A stretch of DNA of 64,000 nucleotides, from contig NZ_PQIG01000063.1 in assembly GCF_012349115.1 (NCBI RefSeq), positions 62,001-126,000 on the forward strand, in the 5' to 3' direction. Below the pieces are notes generated by a model. The model had not been told where the DNA came from. It saw only the letters and a list, made by a program, of their open reading frames with translations, and searched no databases. This DNA is from Rhizobium ruizarguesonis (GTDB lineage: Bacteria; Pseudomonadota; Alphaproteobacteria; Rhizobiales; Rhizobiaceae). Positions 36,516-45,399 of the stretch are shown piece by piece; the first letter of the stretch is position 1; every line of letters starts with the position of its first letter. The translations under genes were made by a program, and so were the position numbers.

Positions 36516-37891
36516 GCTTCAGCTCCCGCAATGACCTGGCGCGGCAGCGGCCGCACGAACCGGCCGGTGCCGGGCTCAGCCAGCACCTTCGCGCCCTCGG
36601 CAATCTTTTCGCCGCGCAGATAGGTGGCCGAGACGGTCCAGGGCAGGCGGATGTCGTTATAGGGGCTCCAGCCGACGACGTTGTTGCCGCTTGCCGATGC
36701 ATCATAGACGCTGTCGCGCGGCTCGAGCACGACGATATCGGCATCCTTGCCCGGGGTCAGCGCGCCCTTGATATGGTCGAGCCGGAAATGCTTCGCCGGG
36801 TTCTCCGCCATCAGCCTGGCGGCCCAGGTCAAAGGAATGCCGCGTTCGGTGGCACCTTTGACGAAAAGCGGCACCATCACCTCGAGGCCGGGAACGCCGG
36901 AGGCGTTGGCGAGCATGTCGGGATTGGTCTTGCGGTTTTCCGACCAGCTGACGTGATCGGTCGAGACCAGCCAGACATCGCCTTCGGCCACCTTCCGCCA
37001 GAGCCTCTCCACCTCGGCGCGCGGCCGCACCGGCGGGTTGATCTTCGCCTTGCCGCCGAGCCGCTTCACGTCGTTTTCCTCGTCGAGCGTCAGGTAGTGG
37101 ATGCAGCATTCCACAGTCGCCGCAAAACCGTCGCGGCGATAGGCGCGCGCGATATCGTAGCCGCGCCCGAGCGAGCAGTGCACCACATGCGCCGGGCAGC
37201 CGGTATGAGCACCCGTCTCGAAGATCGTATGCATCGCCAGCAGCTCGGTGATCGGCGGCCGTGACAGGCCGTGCGCCCGCCAATCAGAGATGCCGCTCGC
37301 CTTCACCTGCTCCATATAGGTGCGCACCGCCTCGTCGTCTTCATTGTGCACGCCCGCCGTCAGCCCCGTCGGCGCGATTGCCGCAAAGCAGGCATCGAGC
37401 AGGGCCGGCGGAATGCGTGGAAAGCGCTTGGGATCGGTGCCGAAGGTCGAGAATTTGAAGGCCGCGACACCTGCCTCCACCATCTCACGGATGCGCGCCG
37501 GGCCTTCTTCCGGATCGACGGTACCGTAAAGCGCAAAGTCGACCAGCGCCTGCGGACCGGCATGATCGACTTTCCGCTTCACCGCCGCTGCCGAGCAGAC
37601 GAGATTGCCTTCGTCATAGGGCATGTCGACAATGACAGTCACGCCGCCGGCCGCCGCCGATCGTGTCGACCAGAGGAAATCCTCCTGGTCTTTCTGGGAA
37701 AGCGAATGCACCTGCGCATCGATCGCCCCGGGCAGGATCAGCGCTTTTCCGAGCAGATGCCGTTCGCGGCCCGCAGGCGGCACGCCGAGGCCGACCTCGG
37801 CGATTTTGCCGTCGCGAACGGCGACATAACCCTCGTCGAGAATGCGGTCCGGCAGCACCACCGTGCCCTGCAGAACGAGATCGAAATCCAT
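36512..37891 (-). CDS. Dihydroorotase/hydantoinase-like cyclic amidohydrolase with altered metal motif
   Basis: A 459 aa amidohydrolase-superfamily protein resembling dihydroorotase, allantoinase and hydantoinase. The usual D-x-H-x-H motif after LILPG reads D-A-Q-V-H (residues 58-62), so the first metal His is Gln. The candidate carboxylated Lys is present (AAFKFSTFG, Lys146). Later His positions (GVHNEDDE, VVHCSLGRG) and the Asp in STDHVSW are visible. AGGAAGGAAGCGGC precedes the ATG. It leads a coupled set (this gene, M20 amidohydrolase, DUF917, TfoX-N). It may be a one-metal enzyme of an uncharacterised branch; the substrate is unknown. Confidence 0.85.
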   Translation of the reverse strand: MDFDLVLQGTVVLPDRILDEGYVAVRDGKIAEVGLGVPPAGRERHLLGKALILPGAIDAQVHSLSQKDQEDFLWSTRSAAAGGVTVIVDMPYDEGNLVCSAAAVKRKVDHAGPQALVDFALYGTVDPEEGPARIREMVEAGVAAFKFSTFGTDPKRFPRIPPALLDACFAAIAPTGLTAGVHNEDDEAVRTYMEQVKASGISDWRAHGLSRPPITELLAMHTIFETGAHTGCPAHVVHCSLGRGYDIARAYRRDGFAATVECCIHYLTLDEENDVKRLGGKAKINPPVRPRAEVERLWRKVAEGDVWLVSTDHVSWSENRKTNPDMLANASGVPGLEVMVPLFVKGATERGIPLTWAARLMAENPAKHFRLDHIKGALTPGKDADIVVLEPRDSVYDASASGNNVVGWSPYNDIRLPWTVSATYLRGEKIAEGAKVLAEPGTGRFVRPLPRQVIAGAEA

Positions 37892-37927
37892 GCCGCTTCC
37901 TTCCTAAGCTGAAATCAGACTGCCGCT

Positions 37928-38041
37928 CGAGCATGATGCCGAAAAGTGTGAGCGGTTTTCGGACGACATCATGCTCTAACTCTTAATTTAGAACAGGATT
38001 CAGAATTTGGGCCGACTGGGCCTAAACTCATCCTGTTCTAG
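37928..38041. repeat. Left ~114 bp composite repeat flanking the lyase-like gene
   Basis: Module A (GCATGATGCCGAAAAGTG...CGGTTTTCGG...CATCATGC) is followed by an AT-rich linker and a second hairpin with ends AGAACAGGAT / ATCCTGTTCT. The last bases include the stop codon of the lyase-like gene at 38038-38040. The copy at 39623-39733 is the same composite in the opposite orientation, roughly 90 percent identical by eye. Confidence 0.75.
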
Positions 38042-39609
38042 GGGCTGGTCAGCCGCTCCTCGATGCGCTCCAGCGAGCCGAGCGCGAAGAAATCGTCGAA
38101 GGAGGCGATCGGAACCTGATCGGTCAGCTTCGAAACGAAGTCGTCCGAACCGAGTTCCTCCTCGATTGCCTCGACCTCCGCCGAAAGCGGCCGGTCGACC
38201 GTATAGAAATCCGCATGTTTGCGCACGACCTCGTAGAGCATGGCGGCGACACCCTTCGGTTCATCGCCGAGAATGTCGATCGCCTGGGCAGACAGCAGCG
38301 CCTCGAGGGCTGCGAGACGCTTCAGCGCCCGCATCTGCCGGTCGAAGCGCTCGATGACGAGCGGCAGGAAGGCAGCCTCGTCCTCCAGCCCGGCCGCAAC
38401 CACCAGCGACTGCGCCGACACGGGATTGGACATCGACAGCACGCGCGAAAAGATCTCGCCGGCAAGTTTGATGATCGGCCCGAAACCGGTGGCAATCCGC
38501 CCCGGCGGCACGAGATTGACCGGCAGGTCGCGCCGCTGGCCATTGCCGAGAATGACGCAGCGGTTGAAGGCGTTGCGCGCCGCATGCGCCATGCAGAGCG
38601 CGGCCGATTCGAGCAGGATCGTCACATCGAGCGGAAGCGAGCCGCCCGACGTCATCACCCGGCCTTCGACCACGACGGGATTGTCGTCCGAGCGCCCGGT
38701 GGCGGCAAGGATCTTGTGGCCGGTCGATAAAAGGTTTTCGATCACCGCGCCGAACACCTGTGCGATCATGCGCAGGCTGAGCGGATCCTGCACATGCGTT
38801 GCGACGGGCCAGTTCCACTCGTCGGAGGCATTGCAGAGCCAGGCGCCGATCAGCGCCTCGCGCGCCGTTCCGACATGCCGGACCGCCTTCCAGGGATCGC
38901 GGGACGCGCCGAGCGCGCCGGCCGCCATCATCGCCGTTGCCAGCAGGACGCGGATCGAGGCAGCAGCATTGCGCGTCGTTTCCGCTGCAGAGGCAAAGCT
39001 CACCGCATTGATGCTGAGCGAGGCGAGGCTGTCGCGCGGCGCCATCCGCATCGGCTCCAGCCCAGCCGCCTGGAAAGCCTCGGCCGCCTGCATCCGGTTG
39101 CCGCGATAGATCGCTTCGCCGACGCCGGTCAGCACCGCGCCGATCTGTCCCATCAGGCCGATATCCGCACAGCCGATCGAGCCGGTGCGGCGCACGACCG
39201 GGATAAGATCGGCCTCGAGCATCCTGATATAGGCCTGGATCAATTCCGGCGTGCAGCCGACCTGGCCGGTCAGCGCCGTGTTGATGCGGATCGCCATGGC
39301 GTTGCGCACGATATTGCAGGAAAAGGGTGTGCCGGTGCCGAAATGATGGGCGCGCACCAGGCCGAGATTGAAGGTGTCGAGTTCGTCGGCCGACCACTCC
39401 ACGTCTTTCATGGCGCCGACGCCTGTTGTCGAGCCGTAGACCGGCATGCCGGAGGCAATCGCATCCTCGACGACCTCGCGGGCGATCGCGATGCGGGCCA
39501 TGCCTGTCGCCGAAGCCGAAATCTTAGCCTTGCCCGCACCAATCGTCACCATCTCGGCAAAACCGAGCGGTTGTCCGGAAAGTTCGATGCCAAGGCATTC
39601 GTGCTTCAT
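38038..39609 (-). CDS. Aromatic amino acid ammonia-lyase-like protein without a canonical MIO triad
   Basis: A 523 aa protein with the overall histidine/phenylalanine ammonia-lyase fold. The catalytic Tyr region is conserved (VYGSTTGVG, Tyr58; HAL has YGxNTGFG). The prosthetic-group region, normally GSVGASGDLAPL, reads GSIGCADIGLMGQIG (residues 143-157): the Ala-Ser-Gly that cyclises into MIO is replaced by Cys-Ala-Asp. The standard mechanism is therefore not expected. Later blocks (a DNPVV region and a MSNPVSAQS segment) keep family character. Inverted composite repeats lie at both ends, within 14 bases of the start and over the stop. It may be a pseudo-lyase or have another chemistry. Confidence 0.85.
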   Translation of the reverse strand: MKHECLGIELSGQPLGFAEMVTIGAGKAKISASATGMARIAIAREVVEDAIASGMPVYGSTTGVGAMKDVEWSADELDTFNLGLVRAHHFGTGTPFSCNIVRNAMAIRINTALTGQVGCTPELIQAYIRMLEADLIPVVRRTGSIGCADIGLMGQIGAVLTGVGEAIYRGNRMQAAEAFQAAGLEPMRMAPRDSLASLSINAVSFASAAETTRNAAASIRVLLATAMMAAGALGASRDPWKAVRHVGTAREALIGAWLCNASDEWNWPVATHVQDPLSLRMIAQVFGAVIENLLSTGHKILAATGRSDDNPVVVEGRVMTSGGSLPLDVTILLESAALCMAHAARNAFNRCVILGNGQRRDLPVNLVPPGRIATGFGPIIKLAGEIFSRVLSMSNPVSAQSLVVAAGLEDEAAFLPLVIERFDRQMRALKRLAALEALLSAQAIDILGDEPKGVAAMLYEVVRKHADFYTVDRPLSAEVEAIEEELGSDDFVSKLTDQVPIASFDDFFALGSLERIEERLTSP

Positions 39610-39622
39610 GTGCTGTGTGTCC

Positions 39623-39733
39623 CTAGAACAGGATGATTTTAGGCCGATCGGCCGAAAATCTGAATCCTGTTCTGAATTAAAGAGTCAGAGCATGATGTCG
39701 AAAACCGCTCACACTTTTCGGCATCATGCTCGG
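39623..39733. repeat. Right ~111 bp composite repeat, inverted copy of 37928-38041
   Basis: Read on the minus strand this matches the left repeat: module A, linker GACTCTTTAATTC, then the AGAACAGGATTC hairpin. The AGAACAGG hairpin is nearest the gene on both sides. It lies just upstream of the lyase-like start, leaving 13 bases for a ribosome-binding site (AGGG). Confidence 0.75.
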
Positions 39734-39807
39734 AACGCGAGACTAAGCGAGCCCTCCGTCACATGGGATATCCCAAATGCCGAACACAGCATGTTTTTGG
39801 CAGCCGA

Positions 39808-41382
39808 TCAGCTCAGCATCCAGGCAATATAGACAAGCGTCAATGCGATGACCCACAAAGCAATCTTGGCCGAGCGGTTGTGCCGCGCTTCGGCCTTGCC
39901 GATCGCCTCCGCCGTCTCAATGTCGAAACGCAAGCCGTGCTCGCTCATATGCAGGAGCTGATGATGGAATTTTTCGGTCTTCGCTGCGATTTCGGGCACG
40001 GCTTCGGCGAGCTTGACCGCCGCCTTCAGCCCGTCCTTGAGATCGGTGGCGATCCGTTTCGGTCCGAGATTGGTACGGATCCAGTCACCGACGACAGGCT
40101 CGGAGGCCTTCCACATGTTGAAGCGCGGATTGAGCATGCGCGATACGCCCTCGACCACGACCATGGTCTTCTGCAGCATCACCAGCTCCGGCCGCGTCGC
40201 CATGTCGAAGAGTTCGGTCACCTCGAACAGCAGCGTCAGCAGCTTGCCCATCGAGATCGTCTCGGCCGGCTGTCCATGGATCGGCTCGCCGATCGCCCGG
40301 ATCGCCTGGGCGAAGCTTTCGACATTGTGATGTCCGGGCACATAGCCGGCCTCGAAATGCACCTCGGCGACGCGGATATAGTCGCGGGTGATGAAGCCAT
40401 AGAGGATTTCGGCGAGGAACCGCCGCTCCTTCTTGCCCAGCCGCCCGACGATGCCCATGTCGACGGCGACGATCATCCCGTCCGCATCGACGAAGAGATT
40501 GCCCGGATGCATGTCGGCATGGAAGAAGCCGTCGCGCAGCGTGTGGCGCAGGAACGACTGGATCAGCGTATCGGCAAGCCGGTTGAGATCGTGGCCCGCC
40601 GCGCGCAGGCCCTCGACATCGGACATTCTCGTGCCGTCGATCCACTCCATGGTGATGACGTCGCGCCCTGTGCGCTCCCAGTCGACCTTCGGCACGCGGA
40701 AGCCGGGATCTTTTTCGGTATTCTCGGCGATCTCGGAAAGAGCGGCCGCCTCCAGGCGAAGATCCATCTCCACCTTGGTCGTCTGCTCCAGCGTCTTCGT
40801 CACCTCGACCGGCCGCAGCCGCCGGCTGGACGCCAGGAAACGCTCCTGCATATGGGCAACGAGATACATTGCCTCGATGTCATGGGCAAAACGCTGGCGC
40901 ACGCCGGGCCGCACGATCTTGACGGCGACCTTCTTCCGGCCCTCGGCACTATCGACCTCGGCCGGATGCACCTGCGCGATCGAGGCGGCAGCGATCGGAT
41001 CGCCGAAGCTTGCATAGAGCTCGCCGATCGGCCGTCCGAGCGAGCCTTCGATATTGGCCTTGGCGGCTGCCGAAGGAAAGAAGGCCATCCGGTCCTGAAG
41101 CTGCGACAGGTCGTTGGCGAATTCGACGCCGACGACATCCGGCCGCGTTGCCAGGAATTGCCCGATCTTCACATAGGAGGGACCGAGCCGCTCGACAGCC
41201 TGGGCCAACCGGTCGCTGCGCTTCTGATGGCGCGCCTTGCCTCGCTCGAAAATCGTGACGAAGGATTTGGCGAGCGCGACCGGAGGCGGCAGCCCTTCGG
41301 AAGGAAGGGCTGACACGACACCCTCACGCACGAGCACCCAGCCGACGCGCCAAAGGCGGAAATATGCGCCGAAAGTACTCAT
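39808..41382 (-). CDS. ubiB: UbiB family protein kinase-like protein (ubiquinone biosynthesis)
   Basis: A 524 aa ABC1/ADCK-type atypical kinase needed for ubiquinone synthesis. The family motif KIGQFLATRPDVVG lies near residue 72, the A-rich loop IAAASIAQVHPAEV near 133, a catalytic-type FFHADMHPGNLFVD near 290 and VDMGIVGRL near 315. Two hydrophobic segments at the C-terminus (KIALWVIALTLVYIAWML) anchor it in the membrane. It follows ubiE on the same strand with a small repeat between them. Confidence 0.94.
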   Translation of the reverse strand: MSTFGAYFRLWRVGWVLVREGVVSALPSEGLPPPVALAKSFVTIFERGKARHQKRSDRLAQAVERLGPSYVKIGQFLATRPDVVGVEFANDLSQLQDRMAFFPSAAAKANIEGSLGRPIGELYASFGDPIAAASIAQVHPAEVDSAEGRKKVAVKIVRPGVRQRFAHDIEAMYLVAHMQERFLASSRRLRPVEVTKTLEQTTKVEMDLRLEAAALSEIAENTEKDPGFRVPKVDWERTGRDVITMEWIDGTRMSDVEGLRAAGHDLNRLADTLIQSFLRHTLRDGFFHADMHPGNLFVDADGMIVAVDMGIVGRLGKKERRFLAEILYGFITRDYIRVAEVHFEAGYVPGHHNVESFAQAIRAIGEPIHGQPAETISMGKLLTLLFEVTELFDMATRPELVMLQKTMVVVEGVSRMLNPRFNMWKASEPVVGDWIRTNLGPKRIATDLKDGLKAAVKLAEAVPEIAAKTEKFHHQLLHMSEHGLRFDIETAEAIGKAEARHNRSAKIALWVIALTLVYIAWMLS

Positions 41383-41399
41383 GTTCTGTTTGATTCTCG

Positions 41400-41440
41400 C
41401 GCGACGCTATTCGAAAACCGCTCTACACTTTTCGGCGTCA
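41400..41440. repeat. Module A copy between ubiE and ubiB
   Basis: CGAAAACCGCTCTACACTTTTCGG with flanking GACGC...GCGTC is a copy of the module A hairpin in the orientation of 39690-39733. It occupies the 62-base gap between the two ubiquinone genes and could attenuate ubiB expression. Confidence 0.55.
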
Positions 41441-41444
41441 TGCG

Positions 41445-42221
41445 TCAGAGCTTCCAGCCGGAATGGAGTGCGGCGATGCCGCCGGTATAATTGGTAAAGG
41501 TGACGCGCGAAAAGCCGGCCTGGCGGATCATTGCCGCGAAATTCTCCTGGTTCGGGAACTTGCGGATCGATTCCACCAGATATTGGTAGGGTTCGGCATC
41601 GCCGGTGATCGCCTTGCCGAACTGCGGAATGGCATTGAACGACCAGGCGTCGTAGATCTTGTCGAGAAGCGGCATATCGACTTCGGAAAATTCCAGCACC
41701 AGCAGCCGTCCGCCGCGCTTCAAGACGCGATAGGCCTCAGACAGCGCCACATCGATCCTCGGCACGTTGCGGATGCCGAAGGCGATCGTATAGGCGTCGA
41801 AACTGCCTGCCTCAAAGGGCAGTTCCTCGGCATTCGCCTCGACGAAGGTGAGATTGCCGGAAAGCTTCTTCTTTTCCGCCCGCTCGGCGCCGACACCGAG
41901 CATCGAACCGTTGATGTCGAGCACGGTGGCATGCGCCTGTCTGCCCGAAGCCTCGACGATGCGGAAGGCGATATCGCCGGTGCCGCCGGCCACGTCGAGC
42001 ACCTTGTAGCCCGGCTCCTTGCGCGGGTTCAGCGCCGAGATCGTCGCATCTTTCCAGGCGCGGTGCATGCCCATCGACATGACGTCGTTCATGATGTCGT
42101 AGCGCTTGGCGACCTTGTGGAACACCTGGTTGACGAGGCTCTGCTTCTGGCCATCAGGCACCTCGCGGAAGCCGTAGGAGGTCTCCATGCCGCCATCGGC
42201 GGAAGTGCGGCTTTCTGACAT
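41445..42221 (-). CDS. ubiE: Ubiquinone biosynthesis C-methyltransferase
   Basis: A 258 aa SAM-dependent methyltransferase acting on the benzoquinol ring. Motifs: [20 protein letters not shown] near residue 37, SAM-binding [15 protein letters not shown] near 77, [20 protein letters not shown] near 160 and the C-terminal [12 protein letters not shown]. The start at 42221 gives a normal N-terminus ([11 protein letters not shown]); the longer frame to 42329 is not family-like. It is divergent from mutM. Confidence 0.95.
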   Translation of the reverse strand: MSESRTSADGGMETSYGFREVPDGQKQSLVNQVFHKVAKRYDIMNDVMSMGMHRAWKDATISALNPRKEPGYKVLDVAGGTGDIAFRIVEASGRQAHATVLDINGSMLGVGAERAEKKKLSGNLTFVEANAEELPFEAGSFDAYTIAFGIRNVPRIDVALSEAYRVLKRGGRLLVLEFSEVDMPLLDKIYDAWSFNAIPQFGKAITGDAEPYQYLVESIRKFPNQENFAAMIRQAGFSRVTFTNYTGGIAALHSGWKL

Positions 42222-42370
42222 CAGACTGCTCCGTTCCTGAAGATTCGGGCGAGGCGGCCATAGCGAAAGACCGCGCGCGACGTTATCTATGGGCCGCGTT
42301 CTCCACGGCACACTGGCGCTATAGCGCACATCGTCGCCGGTTGAAACACGTTAGATATAGATGGGTTAAG

Positions 42371-43261
42371 ATGCCGGAATTGCCAGAAGTCGAAACGGTG
42401 AAACGCGGCCTGACGCCGGCGATGGAGGGCACCCGCGTCACCAGGCTGGAGCTACGCCGCGGCGATCTGCGCTTCCCCTTTCCCGACGCTTTCGCAGACA
42501 GAGTTTCCGGCCGCACCATCGTTGGCCTTGGCCGCCGCGCCAAATATCTGCTGGTCGATCTCGACGACGGCAACACGCTGATTTCGCATCTCGGCATGTC
42601 CGGTTCGTTTCGCATCGAGGAGGGTGCGGCCTCCGGCGTGCCGGGCGAATTCCACCATGCTCGCTCGAAGGACGAAAAGCACGATCACGTCGTCTTCCAT
42701 CTGCAAGCCGCAAGCGGCCCGCGTCGTGTCATCTATAACGATCCGCGCCGTTTCGGCTTCATGGATATGGTGGGACGTGCCGATCTCGCCGCCCATCCCT
42801 TCTTCCGCGATCTCGGCCCGGAGCCGACAGGAAACGAGCTCAGCGCCGCCTATCTTGCCGAACGCTTCCGGGACAAGGCGCAGCCGCTGAAGAGCGCGCT
42901 GCTTGACCAGAAGAACATTGCCGGTCTCGGCAATATATATGTCTGCGAGGCGCTGTGGCGCGCGCATCTTTCGCCGATCCGCGCCGCCGGCACGCTGGTG
43001 ACGGCGACTGGCCGGCCGAAGGCGCAGCTCGACCTGCTCGTCGCCTCGATCCGCGACGTCATCGCCGATGCGATCGCCGCCGGCGGATCATCGCTGCGCG
43101 ACCACATCCAGACCGACGGATCGCTCGGCTATTTCCAGCATTCCTTCTCCGTTTATGATCGCGAAAGTCAGGCTTGCCGCACGCCCGGCTGCGGCGCTAC
43201 GGTCGCCCGCATCGTCCAGGCGGGTCGCTCCACCTTCTATTGCGCCACCTGCCAGAAGTAA
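42371..43261 (+). CDS. mutM: Formamidopyrimidine-DNA glycosylase
   Basis: Removes 8-oxoguanine and related lesions. The ATG at 42371 must be the start because Pro2 is the catalytic nucleophile ([14 protein letters not shown]). Glu3 and the lysine in the beta-gamma turn are present; [19 protein letters not shown] (about residue 180) is the helix-two-turn-helix. The C-terminus has the zinc finger CRTPGC...CATC. At 296 aa it is the usual alphaproteobacterial size. A perfect 15-base tandem duplication (CCTGCCAGAAGTAAG) spans the stop codon at 43248-43277. Confidence 0.96.
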   Translation: MPELPEVETVKRGLTPAMEGTRVTRLELRRGDLRFPFPDAFADRVSGRTIVGLGRRAKYLLVDLDDGNTLISHLGMSGSFRIEEGAASGVPGEFHHARSKDEKHDHVVFHLQAASGPRRVIYNDPRRFGFMDMVGRADLAAHPFFRDLGPEPTGNELSAAYLAERFRDKAQPLKSALLDQKNIAGLGNIYVCEALWRAHLSPIRAAGTLVTATGRPKAQLDLLVASIRDVIADAIAAGGSSLRDHIQTDGSLGYFQHSFSVYDRESQACRTPGCGATVARIVQAGRSTFYCATCQK

Positions 43262-43299
43262 GCCTGCCAGAAGTAAGAGTGAGAAACCGGGAGAACAGC

Positions 43300-44073
43300 A
43301 TGGCCTACGAGACCCTGATCGTCGAAACCCGAGGCAATGTCGGCCTCGTCACGCTGAACCGCCCGCAGGCGCTGAACGCGCTGAACTCCACCGTCCTGAA
43401 GGAACTGAAAGAGGCCTATGCCGCCTTCCACGCCGATGAGGCGGTCGGGGCGATCGTGCTCACCGGTTCCGAGCGCGCCTTTGCCGCCGGCGCCGATATC
43501 AAGGAGATGCAGCCACTCCAGTTCGCCGATATCTATAAGAGTGATTTCATCAGCGGCTGGGATGAGGTCGCCAAGGCGCGCAAGCCGGTGATCGCTGCGG
43601 TCAGCGGTTTTGCGCTCGGCGGCGGCTGTGAGCTCGCCATGATGTGCGACTTCATCATCGCCTCGGAGACGGCGAAGTTCGGCCAGCCGGAAATCACCCT
43701 GGGCGTCATTCCCGGCATGGGCGGTTCGCAGCGACTGACGCGCGCCGTCGGCAAGGCGAAGGCGATGGATCTCATCCTCACCGGCCGCATGATGGATGCG
43801 GCGGAAGCCGAACGATCGGGACTCGTTTCGCGTGTGGTGGCGCCCGATCGCCTGCTCGACGAGGCGCTGGCAGCGGCCGAAAAGATCGCCTCGCTTTCGC
43901 GTCCCTCGGTGATGATGGCCAAGGAGGCGGTCAACCGCGCATTCGAGACGACGCTGGAGGAGGGCTTGCGTTTCGAGCGCCGCCTGTTTCACAGCCTCTT
44001 TGCCACGGACGACCAGAAAGAAGGCATGGCGGCCTTCGTCGAGAAGCGCAAACCGGCTTTTACGCACCGTTAA
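43300..44073 (+). CDS. Enoyl-CoA hydratase
   Basis: A 257 aa crotonase-fold enzyme that hydrates trans-2-enoyl-CoA in fatty-acid oxidation. It shows [14 protein letters not shown] (about residue 55), the oxyanion motif [15 protein letters not shown] (about 102) and both catalytic Glu positions ([21 protein letters not shown]). The ATG at 43300 gives [17 protein letters not shown]. It sits 38 bases after mutM and may be cotranscribed with it. Confidence 0.94.
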   Translation: MAYETLIVETRGNVGLVTLNRPQALNALNSTVLKELKEAYAAFHADEAVGAIVLTGSERAFAAGADIKEMQPLQFADIYKSDFISGWDEVAKARKPVIAAVSGFALGGGCELAMMCDFIIASETAKFGQPEITLGVIPGMGGSQRLTRAVGKAKAMDLILTGRMMDAAEAERSGLVSRVVAPDRLLDEALAAAEKIASLSRPSVMMAKEAVNRAFETTLEEGLRFERRLFHSLFATDDQKEGMAAFVEKRKPAFTHR

Positions 44074-44265
44074 ATGCTTTTAGGCGCTTGCCAGTGGTAA
44101 AGCGTGAAAATCCGCGTTGACGTGGGCCGGCTTTAGAGTTATATGCCCGCCCACGGTTCGGAAAGCCGGTTTGGTTTTCCGCGATTGCTCCCGCATTGCT
44201 GGATTTTGTGGCCGCAGGGCCCGCGGTAATGGCGGAGTTTGTTCGAATTCTTGAGAGAGGCATCC

Positions 44266-44544
44266 ATGGCCAATACAACTTCGGCGAAAAAAGCGACCCG
44301 CAAGATCGCCCGCCGTACCGACGTCAATAAGGCTCGTCGCTCGCGCGTTCGTACTTTCGTTCGCCAGGTCGAAGAGGCCATCGCATCCGGTGACGCCGCC
44401 AAGGCGAAGGAAGCTTTCCTGGCTGCTCAGCCCGAGCTTGCCCGCGCCGCCAGCAAGGGCGTGCTGCATGCCAACACGGCATCGCGCAAGGTCTCGCGCC
44501 TGGCCGCTCGTGTGAAGGCTCTTTCGGTCACCACGACCGCGTAA
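44266..44544 (+). CDS. rpsT: 30S ribosomal protein S20
   Basis: A 92 aa, strongly basic primary-binding protein of the small subunit ([20 protein letters not shown] start, [13 protein letters not shown]). The ATG at 44266 is preceded by GAGAGG. A good terminator follows at 44575-44600. The rpsT-dnaA order is typical of Rhizobiales. Confidence 0.96.
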   Translation: MANTTSAKKATRKIARRTDVNKARRSRVRTFVRQVEEAIASGDAAKAKEAFLAAQPELARAASKGVLHANTASRKVSRLAARVKALSVTTTA

Positions 44545-44574
44545 TCTTCCATTAAGGACTTCTTCTTTATGATT

Positions 44575-44600
44575 AGCCCGGTAATTTTACCGGGCTTTTT
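44575..44600 (+). terminator. Rho-independent terminator of rpsT
   Basis: A perfect 10-bp stem (AGCCCGGTAA / TTACCGGGCT) with a 2-base TT gap is followed by TTTT, 30 bases after the rpsT stop. Confidence 0.88.
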
Positions 44601-45399
44601 CGATTCCACCGATCAGCCCCTGCATGGTTAATCTGACGACTGTTTCGTGTCAGCGCCATGACAGGAAAAATTGTTTAAAAACAAAGGTTTGCGCAAGGAT
44701 GCTTTCACGCCGCGCGACTCTGCCCCAAGCTTCCGGGACCACAGGCGAGTCAAGAGGATTTTATTTTTTTTCTTTCAATGCGTGTCAAAATAGCCCGAAC
44801 GGGGGAATCTCTTTGATTCAACTGCGATTCTTTTTTGACGCTGGTGTGACGCCCGAAAAGGGCAGGCGGAGTCAATGCCCGCTTCTTAATTTTGCGTAAA
44901 ATTCATCGTTGATATTGCCTTTTGATCCTGCCTAAATGGCTTTCAACAAAGGGCGCGGACATCACCTGCACAGGCTCGGTCTTAACTGCCACGTCGGCAG
45001 GGCGATAAGTTTGTGCCGTTTGTTACGGAGCATTGCGCTTCCGTTTTTTCAAGCACTCGACGGATTTGAGCCGTAACGTGGCTGTTACGGAGCGGGGATG
45101 TTTTGTGCCTTCATTGGCCACACGTTTAAGGCGAGGCCAGCGGAGAAGGTTAAAGTTATATTGCGTTCGGGCTGGTCGGCCGAAAACGAGGTTCGACCGC
45201 CAGCCTGGCACGGAAAGCCGATGAAGGTTGCCGCATGAGCGCGGCACCTGCAACGGAGTTCTGCGCCGGTCCCTTATGGGGCAGTGTTTGAGTGAACCGG
45301 CAGGCGAGCGGCTCATGAGGATCCGTCAGCCCGCCAAAGCGGGGATGATCGGGCGGCCGTTTTAGCGGATGCCGCCCGGTGGAATTGAAAGGCGGCATT
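44601..45399 (+). promoter_or_regulatory. Long non-coding region upstream of dnaA with GANTC cluster
   Basis: About 800 bases without a convincing gene. GANTC, the CcrM methylation site, occurs at 44602, 44716, 44747, 44815, 44826 and 44869, five of them within 158 bases where about one per 256 is expected by chance. TGTTACGGAG occurs twice (45021-45030 and 45083-45092), with an inverted CCGTAACG between them at 45071. AT-rich tracts lie at 44757-44775 and 44827-44837. I see no exact TTATCCACA DnaA box. The region probably holds cell-cycle-responsive dnaA promoter elements; a 91-codon frame at 44624-44899 looks accidental. Confidence 0.6.

Noticed and set aside
36512..37891. Imidazolonepropionase (hutI), given hutU nearby
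   Set aside because: The sequence is of the dihydroorotase/hydantoinase branch (carboxylated-Lys region, PYDEGN block), not of the HutI branch.
44624..44899. 91-codon frame between rpsT and dnaA
   Set aside because: Odd composition, no ribosome-binding site, no recognisable domain, and it covers the GANTC cluster; more likely regulatory DNA.
44601..45399. Chromosomal origin (oriC)
   Set aside because: No exact TTATCCACA boxes or iteron-like arrays are visible. In well-studied alphaproteobacteria oriC lies near hemE rather than directly before dnaA.
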